Shown: positions 25,174 through 33,901, numbered from the stretch's first letter. The stretch: 41,121 bases of DNA from Flavobacterium sp. LHD-85 (GCF_030929595.1 NZ_JAVFVR010000023.1:1-41121); one strand, 5' to 3'. Translations and numbers: made by a program. The notes: a model not told the origin generated them from the sequence alone.

Positions 25174-26040
25174 ATGAAAATTAAACAATATCGTACTCAG
25201 TTTATTAAAGAATTATCTCCTTTTTACGATGCGTACGAAGCGGAGAGCTTTTTTTATTTGATTCTTGAAGATAAACATCAGCTTCGTCAGATTGATTTAG
25301 CCTTAAATCATGAATTGGTTTTTGATGAGAGTGACTTTATAATATGGGACGAATTGCTGAAACATCTTAAAAAAGAAGTTCCGATTCAGTATTTACTTGG
25401 AAAAACAAACTTTTACGGTTTGGATTTTGAAGTAAATGAAGATGTTTTAATTCCGAGACCAGAAACTGAGGAGTTGGTTGAGTGGATTATTAATGAAAAT
25501 GCAAGTCCAGAGAAATCAAAAAAAATAAGAATTCTTGATGTCGGGACTGGAAGTGGCTGTATTGCAATTTCGTTGGCAAAAAACCTTCCAAATGCAGAAG
25601 TTGTTGCTATTGACGTTTCTAAAAAAGCAATTGAAACGGCTAAAAGAAATGCTGTAAGAAATAATGTCGAAGTGACTTTTGTTTTATTGGATATTTTAAA
25701 AGAAGAAGAACTAAGATGTCAGTTTGATATTATTGTTTCTAATCCGCCTTATGTGCGAAATCTGGAAAAAGTAGAAATCAAGAAAAATGTTTTGGATTAC
25801 GAACCGCATTTAGCTCTTTTTGTTGAAGATCATGATGCTTTGATTTTTTATAGAAAAATTGCCTCACTAGCAAAAAATGCACTTCTAGGAAAAGGGAAAT
25901 TATATTTTGAAATCAATCAGTATCTCGGAAAAGAAATGATTGATTTGCTTGAGAGTATGAGTTTTCAAAACATTGAGCTTCGAAAAGATATTTACGACAA
26001 TGATCGTATGATTTCGGGCAAGGTTTCAAAAACCTTGTAG
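25174..26040 (+). CDS. prmC: Peptide chain release factor N5-glutamine methyltransferase PrmC
   Basis: Methylates the GGQ glutamine of RF1 and RF2 with SAM. I chose the ATG at 25174 (MKIKQYRTQF, 288 residues); a TTG at 25144 would add 10 residues that do not fit the family. The N-terminal helical domain has PIQYLLGKTNFYGLDFEV and VLIPRPETEELV. The SAM site is ILDVGTGSGCIAISLA near 120-135. The catalytic NPPY is at 190-193. The last six residues (KVSKTL) and the stop codon lie inside the left arm of a 24-bp inverted repeat, so the protein end has been shaped by the repeat. Confidence 0.94.
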   Translation: MKIKQYRTQFIKELSPFYDAYEAESFFYLILEDKHQLRQIDLALNHELVFDESDFIIWDELLKHLKKEVPIQYLLGKTNFYGLDFEVNEDVLIPRPETEELVEWIINENASPEKSKKIRILDVGTGSGCIAISLAKNLPNAEVVAIDVSKKAIETAKRNAVRNNVEVTFVLLDILKEEELRCQFDIIVSNPPYVRNLEKVEIKKNVLDYEPHLALFVEDHDALIFYRKIASLAKNALLGKGKLYFEINQYLGKEMIDLLESMSFQNIELRKDIYDNDRMISGKVSKTL

Positions 26041-26093
26041 GTCTTTTTTTTAGAATATTTATAGTTTAAACCTACAAGGTTTTTGAAACCTTG
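26019..26093. repeat. 24-bp perfect inverted repeat overlapping the prmC 3' end
   Basis: The arms at 26019-26042 and 26070-26093 are exact reverse complements, separated by 27 bp. The core word is CCTACAAGGTTTTTGAAACC, and the arm contains its own smaller palindrome (CAAGGTTT...AACCTTG). It covers the prmC stop and ends 20 bp before the convergent permease gene, so it may stop transcripts from both sides. Confidence 0.9.
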
Positions 26094-26112
26094 CAGGGAA
26101 GTGGGGATGAAG

Positions 26113-27354
26113 TTATTCGTAACGCAATGCCTCAATAGGATCAAGTTTTGATGCTTTAATAGCTGGATATAAACCAGAAACCAATGCAACACAAAAACTA
26201 GTTGCAAAAGCGGCGAAAATCGCCATCCACGGAATTACGAAAGCAAAACTCATTGCGGTTGCTATAGCAAAGCCAAGCAGAATTCCTAAAACAATTCCAA
26301 CCAAACCTCCAATTTGACCAATCAATAAAGTTTCTATAAAAAACTGAAAAGCAACCGTTGATCTTTTGGCGCCTAAAGCTTTGCGAACACCAATTTCGCG
26401 CGTGCGTTCTGTAACAGAAACAATCATAATATTCATTAAAGCGATCGAAGACCCTAAAATAGTGATAACAGAAATAGTCCACGCTGCTATTCCTAGATAT
26501 TGCGTTATGCTTAGAATACGGTTAATTAAATCATCGCTTCGAACTACGCCAAAATTATTGTCGCGAACAGGACTTAACTTGCGAACTCTTCGCATGGTGC
26601 TTGTAGCATTATCTATGGCTTCATCTAAAACTTCTTTTTTTGAAACCATCACACTAATGGTGTAATTGATGTTTGGAGCTGTAAATAAAGATCTTGCAAC
26701 TTGAATGGGAATTAAAACTCGTAAATCCTGACTGTTTCCAAACGTAGAACCTTTTTCTTTTAGAACGCCAATGACTTTAAATCGAGCGCCTCTAATAGAA
26801 ATCACTTTGTCAATAGGGTTTACATCTTTCAAAAGTCCTTTTTCAAAATCAGAACCCACGATGCAAGAATAGGTATTGTTGTCAATATCAAACTGATTAA
26901 AACTTCTTCCTAAACTGGTTTCGAGTCCAGAATTGGTAATAAAATGTTCATCAACTCCAACAATTGTAATTTCTGGATCAGTTTTTTCACTTAAATATTT
27001 TACTTCAGCCGTTGTTGTTGCGGTAAAAGATAAAGAGGTTTCTGTAAATGGGTATTTGTATTTGTTCTTGAAAGCTACGGCTTCTGGATATGAAATAATT
27101 GGGTTGATTACTTCGCGTTCTCTCCCGCCGCGGTTTCGAACTTTATTTTCGTATTGATTGATGTTAAAAGTATTGGCTCCCATAGAAGCAAAATCATTGG
27201 AAATGGTGTTCTCTAAAGCAGAAACTACAGTCAAGATTCCTACTAAAGCGGTAATTCCGATAGCAATAATTAAAACAGTAAGAATGGTTCGCAGAATTTG
27301 AGTTTTGATAGAACCAAAAGCAATTCGGATATTTTCTTTAAGTAATTTTAGCAT
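26113..27354 (-). CDS. MacB/FtsX-type ABC transporter permease
   Basis: A 413-residue inner-membrane protein. A first membrane segment lies near 18-42 (ILRTILTVLIIAIGITALVGI), followed by a large periplasmic MacB-type domain to about 270. A C-terminal FtsX domain has three more membrane helices and the conserved MIVSVTERTREIGVRKALGA near 305-325. It belongs to the MacB/LolCE-like group that moves lipoproteins, peptides or drugs. No ATPase gene is adjacent in the window, so its partner is elsewhere. The start is ATG at 27354 or 27357; two ATGs are in tandem. Confidence 0.88.
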   Translation of the reverse strand: MLKLLKENIRIAFGSIKTQILRTILTVLIIAIGITALVGILTVVSALENTISNDFASMGANTFNINQYENKVRNRGGREREVINPIISYPEAVAFKNKYKYPFTETSLSFTATTTAEVKYLSEKTDPEITIVGVDEHFITNSGLETSLGRSFNQFDIDNNTYSCIVGSDFEKGLLKDVNPIDKVISIRGARFKVIGVLKEKGSTFGNSQDLRVLIPIQVARSLFTAPNINYTISVMVSKKEVLDEAIDNATSTMRRVRKLSPVRDNNFGVVRSDDLINRILSITQYLGIAAWTISVITILGSSIALMNIMIVSVTERTREIGVRKALGAKRSTVAFQFFIETLLIGQIGGLVGIVLGILLGFAIATAMSFAFVIPWMAIFAAFATSFCVALVSGLYPAIKASKLDPIEALRYE

Positions 27355-27542
27355 CATGACCAATTTGTCACGAAAATACGGTTTTTGTTACAAGTTTGTT
27401 TTCGAAGTGTTATTATTTATTTTAAAAAGTAAGATATTTGCAGACTTAAATTAAGTCGAAAGTTGGAAAGTCAAAAGAACCAGCAATCAAGAAAATAGAA
27501 ATAAATTAATTTTAAAGATTTTTGAATTTAAGTTTCAAAAGA

Positions 27543-27571
27543 AATCTAAAATCTAAAATCGACAATCTAAA
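27543..27571. repeat. AATCTAA heptamer run before hisS
   Basis: AATCTAA-AATCTAA-AATCGAC-AATCTAA occurs in 7-bp steps, ending about 10 bp before the hisS ATG. A separate perfect palindrome GACTTAA-A-TTAAGTC lies at 27443-27457. Confidence 0.7.
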
Positions 27572-27580
27572 ATAAAAAAG

Positions 27581-29008
27581 ATGGCTTCAAAACCAAGTAT
27601 ACCAAAAGGAACAAGAGATTTTTCACCAGCAGAGGTGTCAAAACGTCAATATATTATTCAGACTATAAAAGCTAATTTCGAGAAATTTGGTTTTCAGCCA
27701 ATCGAAACGCCTTCGTTTGAAAATTCAGATACCTTAATGGGGAAATATGGAGAAGAAGGAGATCGTCTGATTTTTAAAATTTTAAATTCAGGTAATTTTT
27801 TCTACAATAAAAGTAAAATTGAATTGCCAGAATCAATCGAAGAATTACAGCTGAATTCTGCTGAAAAAATAACTTTAGAACAAAGAATCGAATTAAATAA
27901 ATTCACAGGAAAAATTTCTGAGAAAGCTTTGCGTTATGATTTGACTGTTCCATTTGCAAGATACGTGGTGCAACACCAAAGCGAAATTGAATTCCCTTTT
28001 AAAAGATACCAAATTCAACCAGTTTGGAGAGCAGATAATCCGCAAAAAGGTCGTTTTAGAGAATTCTTTCAGTGTGATGCCGATGTTGTTGGTTCGAAAT
28101 CTCTTTGGCAGGAAGTAGAATTGGTTCAATTATACGATACTGTTTTTACTTCTTTAGGTTTAGAAGGTGTTACAATTAAAATCAACAATAGAAAAATTTT
28201 ATCTGGAATTGCTGAGGTTATCGGTGCTTCTGATAAATTAATCGACTTTACAGTTGCACTTGATAAATTAGACAAAATTGGAGAAGACGGCGTGAAGAAA
28301 GAAATGATCGAAAAAGGAATTTCTGAAGAAGCGCTGGTAAAAGTACAGCCGCTTTTTAGTTTCTCCGGAACTTTTGCAGATAAAATTGCACAGCTTTCGG
28401 ACTTATTGTCTTCTTCTGAAGAAGGAATGAAGGGAGTTGAAGAATTAAAATTTATTTGTGACAATGTTGCAGATTTAGGATTGTCAACTGCAATTTTAGA
28501 TCTTGATGTGACTTTGGCACGTGGTTTAAATTATTACACGGGAGCTATTTTTGAAGTTGCAGCGCCAAAAACGGTTGCAATGGGTTCTATTGGCGGTGGC
28601 GGAAGATACGACGATTTGACTGGTATTTTCGGATTAAAAAATATGAGCGGTGTTGGAATCTCTTTTGGGTTAGATAGAATATATCTTGTTTTAGAAGAAT
28701 TGCAATTATTCCCTGAAACCGTTGCAGCGACTTCTAAAGCATTATTCTTGAATTTTGGAGATAAAGAAGCGCTTTATGCTTCAAAAGCGATTCAGAAATT
28801 GAGACAAGAAAATATAAAAGTAGAATTATATCCTGATAGTGTAAAAGTTGGAAAACAATTTCAATATGCAGACAAACGTTTGATTCCGTTTGCGGTATTG
28901 GTTGGTGATCAGGAAATTAATTCAAATTCATATACGCTTAAAAATTTAGTGACAGGAGAGCAGGTTCCTGTAGATTTTGACGGATTAAAGAAAGCTTTAC
29001 AGGCGTAA
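27581..29008 (+). CDS. hisS: Histidyl-tRNA synthetase
   Basis: A class II synthetase charging tRNA-His, 475 residues. The start MASKPSIPKGTRDFSPAEV is typical of Bacteroidota HisS. Motif 2 is QIQPVWRADNPQKGRFREFF, with the ATP and His contacts. The histidine A-type signature is LDVTLARGLNYYTGAIFEV near 305, and motif 3 is GVGISFGLDRI near 355. The C-terminal anticodon-binding domain (about 385-475) follows. Transcribed alone from an AT-rich upstream region that contains an AATCTAA run. Confidence 0.96.
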   Translation: MASKPSIPKGTRDFSPAEVSKRQYIIQTIKANFEKFGFQPIETPSFENSDTLMGKYGEEGDRLIFKILNSGNFFYNKSKIELPESIEELQLNSAEKITLEQRIELNKFTGKISEKALRYDLTVPFARYVVQHQSEIEFPFKRYQIQPVWRADNPQKGRFREFFQCDADVVGSKSLWQEVELVQLYDTVFTSLGLEGVTIKINNRKILSGIAEVIGASDKLIDFTVALDKLDKIGEDGVKKEMIEKGISEEALVKVQPLFSFSGTFADKIAQLSDLLSSSEEGMKGVEELKFICDNVADLGLSTAILDLDVTLARGLNYYTGAIFEVAAPKTVAMGSIGGGGRYDDLTGIFGLKNMSGVGISFGLDRIYLVLEELQLFPETVAATSKALFLNFGDKEALYASKAIQKLRQENIKVELYPDSVKVGKQFQYADKRLIPFAVLVGDQEINSNSYTLKNLVTGEQVPVDFDGLKKALQA

Positions 29009-29019
29009 TTAAGTTTTTG

Positions 29020-29116
29020 TTTCACGCTCCCGGGATTGCAGATTAGAGCAGATTTAATTTGATTTAAAAAGTAAATTTATTTTAATCTGCATAAATCTTT
29101 TTAAATCTGCGTGAAA
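29020..29116. repeat. GCAGATT-word palindrome after hisS
   Basis: The outer arms TTTCACGC (29020-29027) and GCGTGAAA (29109-29116) pair exactly. The word GCAGATT is repeated twice in the left half and AATCTGC twice in the right half. It starts 11 bp after the hisS stop. Confidence 0.8.
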
Positions 29117-29218
29117 TATTAAAAAATACTTTGAGATGCTAACTGTCTGGAACAAAAGTTTTTGCTTTGCATTCCGCAGATTTAAAGGGTTTTCTTTTAA
29201 AATCTCTTCGTGAAATAG

Positions 29219-29249
29219 TTGCCAGAGAAGAAAAAAAACTTTTAATTTG
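29219..29249 (+). promoter_or_regulatory. Promoter of tRNA-Trp
   Basis: TTG at 29219-29221 and TTAATTTG at 29242-29249 are spaced by 20 bp, one mismatch from TAnnTTTG. It lies 13 bp before the tRNA gene. Confidence 0.5.
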
Positions 29250-29261
29250 CGACCTCAAGTT

Positions 29262-29332
29262 ACGGGCGTAGTTCAAGGGTAGAATAGCGGTCTCCAAAAC
29301 CGTTGATGGGGGTTCGAATCCCTCCGCCCGTG
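29262..29332 (+). tRNA. tRNA-Trp (anticodon CCA)
   Basis: A full cloverleaf: acceptor ACGGGCG pairs with CGCCCGT, the D-arm is in TAGTTCAAGGGTAGAATA, and the anticodon arm GCGGT-CTCCAAA-ACCGT has CCA in the centre. The T-arm is GGGGG-TTCGAAT-CCCTC-like. The discriminator base is G, as expected for bacterial tRNA-Trp. The terminal CCA is not encoded. It has its own promoter and terminator. Confidence 0.96.
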
Positions 29333-29375
29333 CAAAAATAGAAAATGACAACTTTGTCATGTTAAGCTCAAACAT

Positions 29376-29412
29376 AAAAAAAAGCTTCGTCTCTATAGGC
29401 GAAGCTTTTTTT
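29376..29412 (+). terminator. Terminator after tRNA-Trp
   Basis: AAAAAAAGCTTCG and CGAAGCTTTTTTT pair around a short loop. The T-run follows on either strand. Confidence 0.88.
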
Positions 29413-29605
29413 AATATAAGGTAAATTTGAATTAATAATTATTTAGAGGCCGAAGCCAACCCTTAAATTCAATTTTTGGTGGTAATAATTTATGTTTATT
29501 GGTCTCAAAGATAGCATAAACTAAAACGTAATAGTCTTAAAATTATAATAAATTTTTTCTGGGCAAATGCGTTTTTTAAATGTCTCATAATTAATAAAGT
29601 GACAA

Positions 29606-29638
29606 TTTGACATTTTATAAGATTTGGCAGTACTTTTG
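29606..29638 (+). promoter_or_regulatory. grpE: Promoter of grpE-dnaJ
   Basis: TTTG at 29606-29609, 21 bp, then TACTTTTG at 29631-29638. This is a full match to the Bacteroidota housekeeping promoter and the best in the window. It decides the grpE start: the in-frame ATG at 29607 lies inside the -33 box and cannot be used from this promoter. Confidence 0.8.
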
Positions 29639-29660
29639 CAATCCAACAGAAAGAAATAAA

Positions 29661-30239
29661 ATGAAGTTTAAGAATATTTTTAAAAATAAAAGTAATATGA
29701 CTACGGAAAATACAGAATTCGATCAGGAATTAGACGATGTAACGTTAGAGAACAATGCCAACGGAGAGCAGTTAATTGTTGAAGAATTAAGTGTTGAGGA
29801 GCAATTAGCTAAAGACTTGGCTCACGAAAAGGATAAGTTTTTGAGATTATTTGCTGAATTTGAAAATTACAAAAAAAGAACTTCAAAAGAGCGTCTTGAA
29901 TTGTTTAAAACAGCAAACCAAGAAGTTTTATTGGCAATGCTTCCAGTTTTAGATGATTTTGACAGAGCGACAGTAGAGATCAACAAATCAGAGGATGAGA
30001 ATTTGAAAAAAGGTGTTGAGTTGATTCACGAAAAATTGAAAAGCACTTTAGTTTCTAAAGGCTTAGAGCAAGTTGAAATTCAGGCAGGAGATGCTTTCAA
30101 CGCTGATATTGCAGAAGCAATTACCCAAATTCCAGCACCATCTGATAAATTAAAAGGGAAAGTTGTAGATGTTATTGAAAAAGGATACAAATTAGGAGAG
30201 AAAATTATTCGTTATCCTAAAGTTGTAGTTGGAAACTAA
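29661..30239 (+). CDS. grpE: Nucleotide exchange factor GrpE
   Basis: Exchange factor for DnaK, 192 residues from the ATG at 29661, which lies downstream of the promoter. The N-terminal tail (1-50) is acidic and likely disordered. A long helix (about 50-105) carries LAHEKDKFLRLFAEFENYKKRTSKER. The beta domain has the end signature KGYKLGEKIIRYPKVVV. It pairs with dnaJ 68 bp downstream; dnaK is not in the window. No heat-shock operator such as CIRCE is visible upstream. Confidence 0.95.
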   Translation: MKFKNIFKNKSNMTTENTEFDQELDDVTLENNANGEQLIVEELSVEEQLAKDLAHEKDKFLRLFAEFENYKKRTSKERLELFKTANQEVLLAMLPVLDDFDRATVEINKSEDENLKKGVELIHEKLKSTLVSKGLEQVEIQAGDAFNADIAEAITQIPAPSDKLKGKVVDVIEKGYKLGEKIIRYPKVVVGN

Positions 30240-30249
30240 AAAGCAAATA

Positions 30250-30300
30250 AAAATTCCAGCTCCATTTTGGATTTTGGAATTTTAGAATTTGGAATTTAAA
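30250..30300. repeat. AATTCCA-word palindrome between grpE and dnaJ
   Basis: AAAATTCCA (30250-30258) pairs with TGGAATTTT (30275-30283), and another TTTGGAATTT follows to 30298. It begins 10 bp after the grpE stop, inside the operon. Confidence 0.75.
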
Positions 30301-30307
30301 CCTAATT

Positions 30308-31417
30308 ATGAAAAAAGATTTTTACGAAATACTAGGCATTTCAAAAAATGCTGATGCTGCCGAAATTAAAAAAGCTTACAGAAAAAGTGCGCTTAAATAT
30401 CACCCTGATAAAAACCCAGGCGACAAAGAGGCAGAAGAAAACTTCAAATTAGCGGCAGAAGCTTATGAAGTTTTGAGTGATCCGCAGAAAAAAGCGAAAT
30501 ACGATCAATACGGTCATCAAGCATTTGATGGTTCTGGCGGATTTGGCGGTGGTCACGGCGGTATGAACATGGATGACATTTTCAGCCAGTTTGGTGATAT
30601 TTTTGGTGGTGGATTTGGCGGTTTCGGAGGCGGAGGCGGAGGCCCACGCCGTGCAAAAGGAAGCAATCTTCGAATTAAAGTAAAATTGACTTTAGAAGAA
30701 ATTGCAAATGGAGTTGAGAAAAAAGTAAAAGTAAAACGTAAAGTTCAGGCAAAAGGTGTAACGTATAAAACTTGTACAACTTGTAATGGTCAAGGACAAG
30801 TAATGCGTGTAACCAATACCATTTTAGGAAGAATGCAATCTGCTTCTACATGTCCTACTTGTGGAGGTTCTGGTCAGATCTTAGATAAAAAACCATCTGA
30901 GGCAGATGCTCAAGGAATGGTTCAAGAGGACGAAACAGTATCAATCAAAATTCCTGCGGGAGTTGTTGACGGAATGCAGTTGAAAGTTGCTAATAAGGGT
31001 AACGATGCTCCAGGAAACAGTATTCCAGGTGATTTAATTGTTGCAATTGAAGAAGTTGAGCACGAATTCTTGAAGCGTGAAGGTGAAAACATTCATTTTG
31101 ATTTATATATCAGTTTCCCTGAAGCAGTTTTGGGAGCTTCTAAAGATATTGAAGCAATCAACGGAAAAGTACGCATTAAACTGGAAGAAGGAATCCAATC
31201 TGGAAAAATCTTAAGATTAAAAGGAAAAGGTATTCCAAGTTTAAATGGTTACGGAAGCGGAGATTTATTAGTTCACGTAAATGTTTGGACTCCAAAAACA
31301 TTAAATAAAGAACAAAAACAATTCTTTGAAAATGCTTTAACAGACGAGCACTTTGCTCCAAGTCCAGAGAAATCAGAGAAGTCATTTTTTGAAAAAGTAA
31401 AAGATATGTTCTCATAA
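30308..31417 (+). CDS. dnaJ: Chaperone DnaJ with a reduced zinc-finger region
   Basis: Hsp40 co-chaperone of DnaK, 369 residues. The J domain (1-70) has the HPD at 32-34 and the G/F-rich linker runs from about 73 to 118. The zinc region is unusual. Classical DnaJ has four CxxCxGxG motifs; here only two remain, Cys156/159 (CTTCNGQG) and Cys182/185 (CPTCGGSG). By alignment these are motifs 2 and 3, which make one zinc site. Motifs 1 and 4, which make the other, are replaced by Cys-free sequence. The C-terminal domains are otherwise complete. I believe this reduced form is shared by related Flavobacteria, so it is probably functional. Confidence 0.94.
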   Translation: MKKDFYEILGISKNADAAEIKKAYRKSALKYHPDKNPGDKEAEENFKLAAEAYEVLSDPQKKAKYDQYGHQAFDGSGGFGGGHGGMNMDDIFSQFGDIFGGGFGGFGGGGGGPRRAKGSNLRIKVKLTLEEIANGVEKKVKVKRKVQAKGVTYKTCTTCNGQGQVMRVTNTILGRMQSASTCPTCGGSGQILDKKPSEADAQGMVQEDETVSIKIPAGVVDGMQLKVANKGNDAPGNSIPGDLIVAIEEVEHEFLKREGENIHFDLYISFPEAVLGASKDIEAINGKVRIKLEEGIQSGKILRLKGKGIPSLNGYGSGDLLVHVNVWTPKTLNKEQKQFFENALTDEHFAPSPEKSEKSFFEKVKDMFS

Positions 31418-31448
31418 TTTGCAGTTTTTTTAAAGACTATAAAATTTA

Positions 31449-31484
31449 AAAACCCATTCTAGTATAAATTAGAATGGGTTTTTT
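31449..31484 (+). terminator. Terminator after dnaJ
   Basis: AAAACCCATTCTA and TAGAATGGGTTTT pair around a 9-nt loop, with a T-run. Confidence 0.9.
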
Positions 31485-31517
31485 GCGTATTATGGCACAG
31501 ATTCGCTAGTAATTATT

Positions 31518-31525
31518 TACTTTTA
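31518..31525 (+). promoter_or_regulatory. Possible -7 box of the ABC exporter operon
   Basis: TACTTTTA is one base off TAnnTTTG and lies about 53 bp before the ATG at 31578. The leader holds AATAGGAGAGGC, which is unusually purine-rich for this genome. Confidence 0.3.
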
Positions 31526-31577
31526 CAGTCGCTGAACCGCAATAGGAGAGGCAACGCAGTAAATCCTTAAAAATAGC

Positions 31578-32507
31578 ATGAGTAACTTACTTGAAGTACA
31601 TAAAGTCATAAAAAAATATGGCGACTATGTAGCACTTAACGAAGTTTCATTAAATGTGCCAAAAGGCAGTATATATGGGCTTTTAGGTCCCAATGGAGCA
31701 GGAAAAACTTCCCTTATCAGAATCATAAACCAGATTACAATGCCTGACAGTGGTCAAGTAATTTTGGACGGAGAAAAGTTACAGCCAAAACATGTGCAAA
31801 CTATTGGTTACCTTCCAGAAGAACGTGGTTTGTACAGTTCAATGAAAGTAGGTGAGCAATGTTTGTATTTGGCACAAATGAAAGGTCTTTCTAAAGCCGA
31901 AGCAAAAAAACAATTGGATTATTGGTTTGACCGATTAGGAATTCAAGGCTGGTGGAATAAAAAGATTCAGGAACTTTCTAAAGGAATGGCACAAAAAATT
32001 CAGTTTGTGGTTTGTGTGTTGCATAAACCAAAATTGCTGATTTTAGACGAACCTTTTTCAGGATTTGACCCTGTAAATGCAAATATCATCAAAGATGAAA
32101 TTTTGGCTTTAAAAGAACAAGGCTCAACAATTATTTTTTCGACTCATAGAATGGAAAGTGTTGAGGAGCTTTGTGAAAATATTGCTTTAATTCATAAATC
32201 GAATAAACTGATAGAAGGAAAAGTGGTCGATGTAAAACGCCAGTTTAGAACAAATAGTTTTGAAGTTGGAATTTTGACCAATAATGTTGAAGGATTAATG
32301 TATGATATCACTCAGAAGTTTACCGTGTCTCCTGCGAGTTTTAAATCTTTAAATGATGATTTAAAATTAAATATCCAGATTGGAAACGCGAATCCAAACG
32401 AATTATTGAATGTTTTGACACAACGCGGACAAGTAACACATTTCGTTGAAAAAATTCCGAGCATAAACGATATTTTTATCCAAACGGTTACTGAAAACAA
32501 AATTTAA
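31578..32507 (+). CDS. ABC transporter ATP-binding protein (NatA-like)
   Basis: A 309-residue ATPase with Walker A GPNGAGKT at 37-44, signature LSKGMAQK starting at 133 (a common variant of LSGGQ), Walker B LLILDEPFSGFD with Asp157-Glu158, and the H-loop STHRMES. The C-terminal part (about 220-309) is the accessory domain seen in DUF4162/NatA-like ATPases. It pairs with the ABC-2 permease 78 bp downstream as an exporter, with similarity to the Na+-extruding NatAB pair; the real substrate is unknown. Confidence 0.92.
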   Translation: MSNLLEVHKVIKKYGDYVALNEVSLNVPKGSIYGLLGPNGAGKTSLIRIINQITMPDSGQVILDGEKLQPKHVQTIGYLPEERGLYSSMKVGEQCLYLAQMKGLSKAEAKKQLDYWFDRLGIQGWWNKKIQELSKGMAQKIQFVVCVLHKPKLLILDEPFSGFDPVNANIIKDEILALKEQGSTIIFSTHRMESVEELCENIALIHKSNKLIEGKVVDVKRQFRTNSFEVGILTNNVEGLMYDITQKFTVSPASFKSLNDDLKLNIQIGNANPNELLNVLTQRGQVTHFVEKIPSINDIFIQTVTENKI

Positions 32508-32521
32508 AAATTCCAATATAG

Positions 32522-32562
32522 AAATTCCAAATTCCAAGTTTATAAATTGGAATTTGGGATTT
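32522..32562. repeat. AATTCCA-word palindrome between the ABC genes
   Basis: AAATTCCAAATTCCAA (32522-32537) and TTGGAATTTGGGATTT (32547-32562) are 16-bp arms with one mismatch and a 9-nt loop. The arm is a tandem of the 7-mer AAATTCC. It follows the ATPase stop. Confidence 0.85.
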
Positions 32563-32584
32563 AAAATTTGAAAATTAGTTATTT

Positions 32585-33901
32585 ATGAGTATTATCTCGT
32601 TGATTATAAAAAGAGAATTTATTGCCAAAGTCCGCAATAAATCTTTTGTTGTCATGACTTTCTTGAGTCCGCTTTTGTTTGTGGCTATTGCTGTTTTTAT
32701 TGGGTATTTGAGTACCATGAAAGCAGAAACGAAAAGAATTGCGATTCATGACGAAACTGGACTTTTTGCTTCAGATTTTTTAAAGGAAAATAAAAAAGGG
32801 AGTGAATTTAAATATTTAAATCTTTCGGAAATTGATGTAAATGCTTTAAAAGACAGTATAACAAAAGAAAATTTCAGCGGATTAATCGTTATTCCGAAAA
32901 CAAAAAGCATTAAGGAATTAGAAAGTAAAATTGAATTTATTTCTAATAACAGTCCAAGTATTTCTTTTATTGAAAACACTCAGGATATCATCGGAAATAA
33001 AATTACAAAACTAAATCTGGAAGAGGCAAAACTAGACACTTTGGCTATTCAGAAAGCGCAGTCAGATGTAAATATTCATTTGGTTAAAGCTTCTGGAGAA
33101 GAGAGTTTAAAAGGTTTAAACGAAATTAAAATTGCAATTGGTGGTGCATTCGGTTACTTAATTATGATGTTTATTATCATTTACGGAAATATGGTAATGC
33201 GAAGCGTAATCGAAGAAAAAACAAACCGTATTATCGAAATCATTATTTCATCTGTAAAACCATTTCAATTAATGATTGGAAAAATTGTGGGAACTTCTTT
33301 AGCAGGAATTCTACAATTTATAATCTGGGCAATTATTGGTTTAGGATTAATGTTTGCCGCTTCGGCATTCTTTGGCGTAAATGTTGGTCCGACAGCCAGA
33401 ATTTCTCCAGAAATGATGCAAACGGCTCAGCACGAATTTTCAGGTTCAGCGCAAATGTATATTGCCGAATTATGGAATTTGCCAATTGCCAGTATTTTAA
33501 TCGGGTTTGTAATTTATTTTATTGGAGGATATTTTTTATATAGCTCATTTTATGCCGCAATTGGTGCCGCAGTTGACAATCAAACTGATTCTCAGCAGTT
33601 TTTGCTTCCAATTTTGATGCCTCTGATTTTGAGTGTTTATATCGGATTTTTTACTGTAGTAAACGATCCTCACGGAAGTGTTGCGGTTATCTTTTCTATG
33701 ATTCCGCTAACTTCGCCAATTGTAATGTTAATGCGTATTCCGTTTGGCGTTCCGTGGTGGCAAGTCGCAATTTCGGTATCATTATTGTTTGCAACATTTT
33801 TCCTTGTTGTCTGGTTCGCTGCAAAAATCTACCGAATTGGTATTTTGATGTACGGCAAAAAGCCGACTTGGAAGGAATTGTATAAGTGGCTGAAGTATTA
33901 G
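32585..33901 (+). CDS. ABC-2 family transporter permease (NatB-like)
   Basis: A 438-residue membrane protein. One membrane segment near 22-42 (FLSPLLFVAIAVFIGYL) is followed by a large extracytoplasmic part to about 185. Five or more helices follow (IAIGGAFGYLIMMFIIIYGNM onward). The conserved VIEEKTNRIIEIIISSVKPFQLMIGKIVGTS near 210-240 is the ABC-2 coupling region. It works with the ATPase encoded upstream. Loops after 260 include a segment of polar residues (MMQTAQHEFSGSAQ). Export substrate unknown. Confidence 0.9.
   Translation: MSIISLIIKREFIAKVRNKSFVVMTFLSPLLFVAIAVFIGYLSTMKAETKRIAIHDETGLFASDFLKENKKGSEFKYLNLSEIDVNALKDSITKENFSGLIVIPKTKSIKELESKIEFISNNSPSISFIENTQDIIGNKITKLNLEEAKLDTLAIQKAQSDVNIHLVKASGEESLKGLNEIKIAIGGAFGYLIMMFIIIYGNMVMRSVIEEKTNRIIEIIISSVKPFQLMIGKIVGTSLAGILQFIIWAIIGLGLMFAASAFFGVNVGPTARISPEMMQTAQHEFSGSAQMYIAELWNLPIASILIGFVIYFIGGYFLYSSFYAAIGAAVDNQTDSQQFLLPILMPLILSVYIGFFTVVNDPHGSVAVIFSMIPLTSPIVMLMRIPFGVPWWQVAISVSLLFATFFLVVWFAAKIYRIGILMYGKKPTWKELYKWLKY

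Noticed and set aside
29139..29375. An open frame on the minus strand across the tRNA-Trp locus, with an AEGFEPPSTVLETAILPLNY-type sequence
   Set aside because: This is the well-known false translation of the strand opposite a tRNA gene. The peptide mirrors the T-arm and anticodon region and no start or context supports a gene.
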